Source: Methanospirillum lacunae
Lineage (GTDB): Archaea; Halobacteriota; Methanomicrobia; Methanomicrobiales; Methanospirillaceae
Assembly: GCF_003173355.1 (NCBI RefSeq)
Contig: NZ_QGMY01000003.1
Coordinates: 1 to 64,000 of the forward strand
Direction: 5' to 3'
Length of the DNA stretch: 64,000 nt
Below the pieces are notes generated by a model that searched no databases, had not been told where the DNA came from, and worked only from the letters and a program-made list of their open reading frames with translations. Each line of letters starts with the position of its first letter. Position 1 is the first letter of the stretch. This document shows positions 57,429 through 64,000 of the stretch, piece by piece. The position numbers and the translations under genes were made by a program.

Positions 57429-59390
57429 GTGAAAGGGGTAGTCACATCAGTAGGCAATATCATGGCGGGGGCTGGAAAAGAACAGGGTACAGATAGAATA
57501 GATAAAACTATAGGTGGACCGAAAAAGAGAAAAACCATTACCATAAAGGTTCCCCGTATTTCTCTTAGCAGAAAAACTCAGGAGAATAAAACCGAATCAA
57601 ACCTGAAAAATGGACCCGCAACATCAAAAATCTCTTCCACCACTCCGAAAATTAAATCCCTGAAATCCTTAGACAATCAGGAACCACATTCTGGGAAAAT
57701 AAACCGCATCAAGATCAATCCTTTACACCATAAATCTGAAAACCCAATTGTAGTTACTCAGAAAGAACTTAAAAAGTCTCTAGGCACCGATAAAGAAAGC
57801 AGAGATTTACACTACTCAAATAAACTACTCAAAAAATTCTCATTAGCTAGAAAATCTGGAGTTGAGGAGTACAGTTTTGAAAAACATGGTTCGCTTGTAG
57901 ATTATGATGTTCCATCCGGTTATGAATTAATCAGAGAGTATTGGGCAGATCCTGGTCGTGCTCTGGTATGCATTGCTCTCAACACAAATTCACGGATGAA
58001 GGAGTATCTCCTATATGAACCGGCCCTCACTCCGTTCGAGTATGAACTGCTTGAACGGCTTCATGAAGATCTTCGCGATGTCCTGATTCTTACCGATGAA
58101 GAGACTGGGATGGATCGGAAGTTTCTCCTCCAATCCAAGGTCATGGAACTCCTCAAATATTATGGAGTCTCCATAGATCCAAAGTCGCTATTCAAATTAG
58201 AATATTTCCTGGTCAGGAACTACATTGGTTGGGGCCGAGTCAATGCTCTCATGATAGATCCCTGGATCGAGGATATTTCATGTGATGGGGATAACATTCC
58301 AATCTTTCTCTTCCACCGCAAAGAGCAGAATATCAAGACCAATATCCAGTTTGAGACTGAGGCATTAATCTCTCTTGCAATAACGCTCGCCCAGCGATCA
58401 GGAAAACACATATCATCGGCAACACCCCTCATAGACGCAACACTCCCTGAAGGATCTCGTCTGCAACTTACATTCGGAACTGAGGTGACTTCACGTGGGA
58501 CCTCATTTACTATAAGGAAATTCCGTGAACAGCCATTCACACCAATCGACCTGATGGAGCTCAAGACATTTAACGCAGATATGCTTGCCTACTTCTGGAT
58601 GGCTATCGAGAATAACATGAGTCTTGTCTTTATTGGAGGGACAGCTTCTGGGAAGACAACATCACTCAACGCGGTCTCACTCTTTATTCCACCCCTTGCA
58701 AAAGTCATCTCTATTGAAGATACCCGCGAACTTACCCTCTTTCATGAGAACTGGATTGCAAGTATCACCCGTGATTCAGTTGCTGAGGGAGGAACATCAG
58801 TTGATATGTTTATGTTGCTCAAAGCTGCAATGCGGCAGCGACCTGAGTATATCCTAGTTGGTGAGGTTCGTGGACATGAAGCACAGACGCTCTTTCAGGC
58901 AATGAACACCGGACATACTACATTTTCAACCATGCATGCAGGAAGTGTAGATGCTGCAATTCACCGACTTGAGAACGAACCGCTAAATGTTCCAAGAAAC
59001 ATGCTTCAGGCACTCAATATTCTGAGCATCCAGAAACAAATCCAGATTGGACCTGACCGGGTAAGAAGAAGTGAAGAGATCGTTGAGATAGCAGGAATTG
59101 ATCCGGCTACCGGCAATATCATGGTCAATACAGTATTTGAGTACGATCCGCTTATAGATTCATTCCACTATACAGGACGATCACAGGTTCTCGGTGATAT
59201 TTCTACACTTCACGGGTGGAGCAGGGAAGCCCTTACTGAAGAGATGGAGCGTCGGAAATCAGTCCTAAATGCAATTAAGGATCAGGACCTCCGCGATTAC
59301 ATCAGGTTTACCAAGATCATACAGGCATACTACATCGATTCACAACGGGTGCTGGATAATATCAAAGACCTGGACAAGATCGCCTCATGA
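57429..59390 (+). CDS. Type II/IV secretion ATPase (ArlI/GspE-like)
   Basis: This cytosolic hexameric ATPase would power filament assembly or secretion. The 653-residue chain has a basic, low-complexity N terminus (about 1-140, rich in Lys, Ser and Thr), an N-terminal ATPase-associated domain (about 150-310), and the ATPase core with Walker A GGTASGKTTS (about 403-412), Asp box ISIEDTRELTLFHENW, Walker B ILVGEVRGHEAQTLFQA and the His box NTGHTTFSTMHAGS. The frame starts at GTG 57429; ATG 57462 is an alternative and neither has a strong ribosome site. Its stop overlaps the start of the platform gene (ATGA). It is longer than ArlI mainly because of the basic leader. No pilin or prepilin peptidase gene is adjacent. 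Confidence 0.88.
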   Translation: MKGVVTSVGNIMAGAGKEQGTDRIDKTIGGPKKRKTITIKVPRISLSRKTQENKTESNLKNGPATSKISSTTPKIKSLKSLDNQEPHSGKINRIKINPLHHKSENPIVVTQKELKKSLGTDKESRDLHYSNKLLKKFSLARKSGVEEYSFEKHGSLVDYDVPSGYELIREYWADPGRALVCIALNTNSRMKEYLLYEPALTPFEYELLERLHEDLRDVLILTDEETGMDRKFLLQSKVMELLKYYGVSIDPKSLFKLEYFLVRNYIGWGRVNALMIDPWIEDISCDGDNIPIFLFHRKEQNIKTNIQFETEALISLAITLAQRSGKHISSATPLIDATLPEGSRLQLTFGTEVTSRGTSFTIRKFREQPFTPIDLMELKTFNADMLAYFWMAIENNMSLVFIGGTASGKTTSLNAVSLFIPPLAKVISIEDTRELTLFHENWIASITRDSVAEGGTSVDMFMLLKAAMRQRPEYILVGEVRGHEAQTLFQAMNTGHTTFSTMHAGSVDAAIHRLENEPLNVPRNMLQALNILSIQKQIQIGPDRVRRSEEIVEIAGIDPATGNIMVNTVFEYDPLIDSFHYTGRSQVLGDISTLHGWSREALTEEMERRKSVLNAIKDQDLRDYIRFTKIIQAYYIDSQRVLDNIKDLDKIAS

Positions 59391-61312
59391 GAACAGATCT
59401 TATAGTCAGACGATGGATCGCACGAAATCCTGATAGCTTCATTCCTGTCAGAAAGGATCTGAATTCTATAAGAGCCGGAGTCACTGTTGAACAATATATA
59501 CGTCAGGCCCTGTTTATTGGGCTGATGACAGGTCTCATTGCAGGCCTTATAGGTTTTTTCCTGTCATCATTTCTTTTTATCTCTAATTTCGGGCTGAAAC
59601 CAGAATTATACAATGTTCTGAATCTGGACATTAATACTAGTAATCCTAACGTTACAATCATACTGGCTGTCCAGCTCATTATTGCAGTGGCAGTCTTTTT
59701 TATTGGTGGCGTGATCGGGTACAAAGCCGTTCTTGCTTATCCATCACTTGAGAAGATGACAAGGACGACCAAGATCAATATCGGCCTTCATAATGCTGTT
59801 GCTTATATGTATGCAATGCGTCGAGGAGGGGCCGAACTTCTTGAAATCCTTAAATCACTATCAGAAATGTCTGCAGTTTACGGAGAGGTGTCATACGAGT
59901 TCAGGCAGGTTGTTCGTGATGCAGATTTCTTCGGATATGATGTCGTAAGTGCATTACGACATTTAAGTGAGACAACACCATCCCAAAAGATGCGTGATTT
60001 CCTTCAGGATATGCTTTCGACAGTGGAGAGTGGGGGTGATCTCTCTCAGTTTCTTCAGGACCGGGTTCACATACTTCAGGAGGAAGCCAAATTTGAGCAA
60101 AAAGAGTTCCTTCAATTCCTGGGCCTGGTTGGAGAGATATATGTTACCGTGTTTATTGCAGGTCCACTCTTTCTCATAACGATAATGGTCGTGATGGGTA
60201 TGATGGGCTCTTCAGCTGTCTTTGAACTCTCACTAATTGGTTATATCGTTCTTCCGATAGGATCTCTGATCTTTATCCTGATGATTGATACAATCTCGAT
60301 CAAGGATGAAAATGCCATTAAATATGTCAAGGCAAAATGGCTGAACCAGTATACTGACGTGAGGGTCAGACAGATGACAGGCGAAGAGCGACTCTTTGCG
60401 ACAATCGCCAGGTTTGACCAGTTTAGATACATCAAAAAATGGCTTGCTCATCCTCTTAATGGATTTATTGAAAAACCTGAGTATTCATTTATTTTTACTA
60501 TCCCATTGGCACTATTATTCCTGATATGGGTATTCTTACACGTTCCGGCCGGGACACTTGATGATATGATCATGGCTGTGGATGATATGTGCATGATAGC
60601 CCTGCTTATTATATTGATTCCGTATGCAGTCTTCTATACTATATGGAATAATAAAATCCGGGGAATAGAGTCACTTATCCCAGATTTTCTCGACAGGATG
60701 GCTGGAATCAATGAAGTGGGTCTTACCCTTACCCAGTCAATCACCATCATGGCCAGGGCAAATCTGGGAATCCTTGCATATGAGATTCAGCATATCCAGC
60801 GTGATATACTCTGGGGAGCAAACTTCAGTGATGCATTAATTAGGTTTGAACTCAGGGTGAGAACAGCACTCATTGCAAGGACTGTCACGCTTATCACTAA
60901 AGCATCTACGATGAGTAGTTCTATCGCTGACCTGCTCAGGATTGCTGCCTCTGATGCACGGATGAGCGAGATCTTAAAGCGTGATCGGCTATCTGAGATG
61001 TTTATCTATACCGCTATTGTATACCTCTCATTTTTCGTTTTTATTTTTGTGATTGGAGTCATCACCACCCAATTTCTAACAGTTTTAGCAAATCAGAGTA
61101 CAGAAGGGCTTTCAATGGCAGGACCACTGGCCAATGTAGGAACCCTCTCACTTACTACTATTGACAGGCTTTTGTATCACACATGTCTGGTGCAGGGATT
61201 TTTTTCAGGTCTTATTGCAGGAATGATGGGAGAATCATCGATCAAGGCAGGAGTTAAGCACAGTTGTATTCTGATAATAGCGGCACTTCTCGCATTCAAC
61301 TTTGCCTTTTAA
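59387..61312 (+). CDS. Type IV filament membrane platform protein (ArlJ/TadC-like)
   Basis: This is an integral membrane protein of 641 residues with about nine helices (approximately 35-65, 90-125, 240-270, 275-302, 360-382, 395-420, 540-570, 590-610 and 620-640). Two cytosolic T2SSF-type helical regions lie between them: one around 130-235 (MYAMRRGGAELLEILKSLSE; VESGGDLSQFLQDRV) and one around 430-535 (FLDRMAGINEVGLTLTQSITIM; ASTMSSSIADLLRIAA). This two-module layout is that of archaeal ArlJ/TadC-like platforms, somewhat longer than usual. It overlaps the ATPase gene by 4 bases, the normal ArlI-ArlJ coupling. It should be the membrane anchor on which the ATPase works. Confidence 0.86.
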   Translation: MRTDLIVRRWIARNPDSFIPVRKDLNSIRAGVTVEQYIRQALFIGLMTGLIAGLIGFFLSSFLFISNFGLKPELYNVLNLDINTSNPNVTIILAVQLIIAVAVFFIGGVIGYKAVLAYPSLEKMTRTTKINIGLHNAVAYMYAMRRGGAELLEILKSLSEMSAVYGEVSYEFRQVVRDADFFGYDVVSALRHLSETTPSQKMRDFLQDMLSTVESGGDLSQFLQDRVHILQEEAKFEQKEFLQFLGLVGEIYVTVFIAGPLFLITIMVVMGMMGSSAVFELSLIGYIVLPIGSLIFILMIDTISIKDENAIKYVKAKWLNQYTDVRVRQMTGEERLFATIARFDQFRYIKKWLAHPLNGFIEKPEYSFIFTIPLALLFLIWVFLHVPAGTLDDMIMAVDDMCMIALLIILIPYAVFYTIWNNKIRGIESLIPDFLDRMAGINEVGLTLTQSITIMARANLGILAYEIQHIQRDILWGANFSDALIRFELRVRTALIARTVTLITKASTMSSSIADLLRIAASDARMSEILKRDRLSEMFIYTAIVYLSFFVFIFVIGVITTQFLTVLANQSTEGLSMAGPLANVGTLSLTTIDRLLYHTCLVQGFFSGLIAGMMGESSIKAGVKHSCILIIAALLAFNFAF

Positions 61313-61339
61313 GCACAGAATACTAAAACAAAGGCCTGA

Positions 61340-63508
61340 TCAAATAATGGTGGAACGCAATACCGTTTCACCAGGTTGCCCTGCTAACCGGATCTTTGAG
61401 CGGTACTGATTTTTCGCTTCCCATATAAGTTCCCTGAAATGTACTTTAGGTGTTTCAAGAAGTCGCATGAGGGGAAGAGTCGCACGGTTGTCATTGATCT
61501 CATAGAGCACTACAGCTATCCAAACCCGCCTTTGTATCGAACCAGTATGAAGCAGGGGTATCAGGTTGTCAACAATTTCCGGCCCCATAGTTGCTAATTT
61601 TACTGCCGCGTCTGCTGCCCTGGCAGGATCCTCAAGTTCTGATGCAAGGATCTGGACCTCCTTTCTTTTTGTATCAGAAAAATCAGGAGTTGATTCTATA
61701 ACACGAGGAACTGTAGTTTTTGTCTGTATTACAGGAATTTGAGAAGCCGAAGGATTAGGAAGAGGAACAGAAGGCTGATCTATTTGAGAAACCTGCTGAA
61801 TCAATCTTGTATTCTCAGCATCCAGACGAAGTATATTTTCTGAAAGGGTTGCGTTATCACGATCACGACTTGCCAGTTTCTCTTCAAGAGAGGTTATTTC
61901 CCGATATAAAGCATGAACTGAGTCGTCTTTTTCTGCTCTGATTGTCTCTTGAAGCTTTATATACTGATGCCTGACACGATCAATTTCTGCTCGTAAAGCC
62001 TCATTATTTATAAATAAATCCTGAATCTGTCGATCACGATTGGTGATATCAGATCGGAGAGCCTCTTCTTGTGATCGTGATGAAGACTGAAGATTTGCGA
62101 GTTCCTGATGAATTCCACTGATTTCATCACGATAATAATCCTCCCGGGCCTGCCTTTCAGATAGAAGATGATCCCGTTCATTACCCAGTTTTTTTATCTC
62201 ATCATGAATATGGTTGATCTCATGTTGGTACCTTTGTTTAGATTCAGATAGTTTTTCCCGCTCAAGTAACATCTCATTGCTATGCTTTTCTCTCTCCTGC
62301 CTGAGATTAATTTCCAGTTCTTCTACCCTGATTTTTTCTTTTTCATACTGAGAAATCTTTGAATCAAGTTCAACCTGAATTAATTGATTCGATTCTGTAG
62401 TTTCCCGGAGAGTTCTCTCTAATTCATCCCTCTGGTGACTTAATTCAGTAATTTTTTCATGCAGATCCTGGAGAGTTTGAGCATGGGAAGCAACAGTTGA
62501 CCGTAGTTCTTCATGTTGACTGTTGATCTGATCCTGAAGGTTTTCCTTCGTACGCGAGAAATCAGATGATATGTGTGCAAGTTTCTCCTCATACTCCTGT
62601 CTTATCAATGAAAGATTATCAGATAGGATCCTGCTTTCTTCTTCATACCGCTGACGCTTCACACTTTCATCAGAAAGGAGATTCTGTAACCTGGAGATTT
62701 CACGCTCTGTATCGGCAGTTACTTTTTTCAGAAGGATTCCAAGATCTGAATAAGCTTTTTGACTTGTTTTTAATTGCTCCTCGAATTCTTTCTCCTGAAG
62801 ATCCCGTTCCTTCAGTTCACGTGCACGGATCTGTCTTTCAGTGTTGATTAATAGGTGGAGATGATCAATGGTTTCACGTGATTTCTCTTCGAGGGTTTTT
62901 TCCCGGTCAGCATACTCATGCAGGCGTTGGTCCATTATCTTGAGGGCTTCTCCGGCATTTCGAAGATCTTCCTCATTATGTTTTATTTGAGTAGTAAACC
63001 GGTGGTGATCCAGTTTTAATGTCTCAGAAAGTTCACGAGCCTGGGAAGAAAGGATTTCCTGTTCATGTCGAAAAGCTACTGCCTGATCTTCAAGATTTAT
63101 CAGCAGAGATGAGATCTTTTCTTCATAAATGGTAATCAGTTTGCTTTTATCGTCAGTGAGAACAGCAATTTCTTTTTCTTTCTCTTCGAGAGTACCTGTA
63201 AGTGACTCAATCTTTTCTTCAAACTGAGATACCCGGGTCTGGAAAATATTTCTGACCTCACTGATCTCATTAATCAGCGCGTCCCTTCTCTCCTCCAATT
63301 CATGAATTTCTGCGTCATATCTTCGGGCAGAACGTGATTTTTCATCTTGTTCGTGTTTGAGACTCTTTTGTAATTCCTCTATTTTCGTCTCAAATTGTTT
63401 GATGATAATATCTGATTCATGCTCGAGTTTGATGATTATCCGGGCCAGTTCTTCGTTTTTGCTCTGAAGCGTAATCAGTTCTTTTAATATAGATTGCGCA
63501 AGATCCAT
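61340..63508 (-). CDS. Long coiled-coil protein with C-terminal HEAT-like repeats
   Basis: This is a cytosolic protein of about 722 residues from ATG 63508, preceded by GGGGGG 5 bases upstream. Residues about 1-580 are almost unbroken Glu/Lys/Gln/Arg-rich heptad sequence with no membrane segment, predicting a rod tens of nanometres long. A Pro-rich hinge (about 580-620) leads to a C-terminal domain of about 100 residues with HEAT-like helices (ARAADAAVKLATMGPEIVDNLIPLLH, RRVWIAVVLYEINDNRATLPLMRLL). SMC-type ATPase heads are absent. It is convergent with the filament operon, its stop 27 bases from the platform stop. A structural or scaffold role is likely; a link to the filament machine is only positional. 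Confidence 0.78.
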   Translation of the reverse strand: MDLAQSILKELITLQSKNEELARIIIKLEHESDIIIKQFETKIEELQKSLKHEQDEKSRSARRYDAEIHELEERRDALINEISEVRNIFQTRVSQFEEKIESLTGTLEEKEKEIAVLTDDKSKLITIYEEKISSLLINLEDQAVAFRHEQEILSSQARELSETLKLDHHRFTTQIKHNEEDLRNAGEALKIMDQRLHEYADREKTLEEKSRETIDHLHLLINTERQIRARELKERDLQEKEFEEQLKTSQKAYSDLGILLKKVTADTEREISRLQNLLSDESVKRQRYEEESRILSDNLSLIRQEYEEKLAHISSDFSRTKENLQDQINSQHEELRSTVASHAQTLQDLHEKITELSHQRDELERTLRETTESNQLIQVELDSKISQYEKEKIRVEELEINLRQEREKHSNEMLLEREKLSESKQRYQHEINHIHDEIKKLGNERDHLLSERQAREDYYRDEISGIHQELANLQSSSRSQEEALRSDITNRDRQIQDLFINNEALRAEIDRVRHQYIKLQETIRAEKDDSVHALYREITSLEEKLASRDRDNATLSENILRLDAENTRLIQQVSQIDQPSVPLPNPSASQIPVIQTKTTVPRVIESTPDFSDTKRKEVQILASELEDPARAADAAVKLATMGPEIVDNLIPLLHTGSIQRRVWIAVVLYEINDNRATLPLMRLLETPKVHFRELIWEAKNQYRSKIRLAGQPGETVLRSTII

Positions 63509-63555
63509 CAAAGCCCCCCGGAGAGAGATAAGTCGTACTAAAACACTCGTGTATC

Positions 63556-63566
63556 AATATTTATAG
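63556..63566 (-). promoter_or_regulatory. Putative TATA box of the coiled-coil gene
   Basis: On the minus strand this reads CTATAAATATT, about 50 bases before the ATG at 63508. It lies in the 102-base gap after the chemoreceptor gene, suggesting the coiled-coil gene is transcribed separately. Confidence 0.5.
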
Positions 63567-63610
63567 TATGTGTTTTTCTGCCAGACCAGAAAATTAAGAA
63601 AAAAGTGAAA

Positions 63611-64000
63611 TTATAGTTTGAAACGTGACATTGAAACCGAGACCTGTTCGGCGATTCCAGCAACCTGATCCACAATAACTCTGAGCTGGTTAGCAGATGC
63701 TGAAGTCTCACCGGTTGCATGGGCTGATTCTACAGCTTCTTTAGCGGTATCTTTAAGCATAGCTGATACTTCGTGCATACTACTGGTAATCTCCTCCACA
63801 GCAGCAGCCTGCTCCTCATTCATACTTGCAACCTGCTCAATATTGGTTGAAATGTCCTCCACCGAGGTAACAAGTTGCCCAAAAACCCGCAAGGTGTCTG
63901 ATAGCATCACATTACCATCTTTGACCGCAGTAGATGTTGCAGATACCGCATCTGTCGCAACCTGTGACTTCTTCTGCAGATTACTTATCATATCGGTTAT
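63611..64000 (-). CDS. Methyl-accepting chemotaxis protein, C-terminal part (runs off the window)
   Basis: The frame is open to the right edge and encodes the last 129 residues of a chemoreceptor signalling domain. These show long heptad helices with a pattern typical of the domain's return arm (SVEDISTNIEQVASMNEEQAAAVEEITSSMHEV) and end GIAEQVSVSMSRFKL. The conserved hairpin tip lies outside the window. The last line is a possible methylation-helix region (NEEQAAAVEEI). It is upstream of the coiled-coil gene on the same strand. It differs in its end from the chemoreceptor at 14.8-17.2 kb, so it is a separate receptor. Confidence 0.88.
   Translation of the reverse strand: MTDMISNLQKKSQVATDAVSATSTAVKDGNVMLSDTLRVFGQLVTSVEDISTNIEQVASMNEEQAAAVEEITSSMHEVSAMLKDTAKEAVESAHATGETSASANQLRVIVDQVAGIAEQVSVSMSRFKL

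Overview
The window reads as a chromosomal segment of a methanogenic archaeon, most likely a member of the Methanomicrobiales; a Methanospirillum-like genome is my best guess but not proven. Supporting signs are an archaeal family B DNA polymerase, a CbiA/CfbB-type amidotransferase of the F430 (or cobamide) pathway, an AmrS-like radical SAM enzyme, a bacterial-type GroES/GroEL pair, very large PKD-domain surface proteins, PAS histidine kinases of the methanogen type, TATA-box promoters and overlapping gene ends. No phage, transposon, CRISPR array or rRNA was seen.

Layout: 1-624 has no supportable gene. 0.6-7.1 kb holds pyrD-pyrK (minus), divergent from a tightly packed mdh-polB-cbiA/cfbB run. 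7.1-11 kb holds a CBS-type pyrophosphatase, a SHOCT membrane protein and an RNB-family ribonuclease. 11-18.3 kb is a compact chemosensory operon (double CheW, Cache-HAMP chemoreceptor, CheA-receiver hybrid, receiver-histidine kinase), followed by a large multi-PAS kinase with a degenerate receiver (18.6-21.5 kb). 21.6-26.4 kb carries housekeeping genes (MTA phosphorylase-like, tRNA-Ala(GGC), GNAT, nth with tRNA-Pro(UGG) just upstream, pyrH, AmrS-like enzyme, Mut7-C RNase-like protein). 26.4-28.9 kb is a small HTH regulator divergent from groES-groEL, with two TGATATCA palindromes exactly 20 bp apart between them.

29-37.5 kb encodes exported or envelope proteins: two subtilisin-like proteins sharing a C-terminal domain, a PurM-like enzyme, a secreted protein, and a TPR-membrane-anchor protein whose outside part looks like two archaellin-type beta domains. 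37.8-44.3 kb is uvrA-uvrC-uvrB. 44.4-51.4 kb encodes two giant PEGA/PKD surface proteins. 51.7-55.7 kb holds two prolyl isomerases, a CYTH protein, a phosphoesterase, a B12-type radical SAM protein and a lipoprotein. 55.8-63.5 kb is the most unusual part: two overlapping RecA/KaiC/ArlH-like ATPase genes divergent from an ArlI-like secretion ATPase and a large ArlJ/TadC-like membrane platform, with a long coiled-coil/HEAT protein convergent behind them. The window ends inside a chemoreceptor gene.

Taken together, the accessory content is about sensing and the cell surface: a self-contained chemosensory phosphorelay, secreted proteases, PKD adhesin-like proteins and a type IV filament-type machine with its own RecA-like ATPase pair but no visible pilin.
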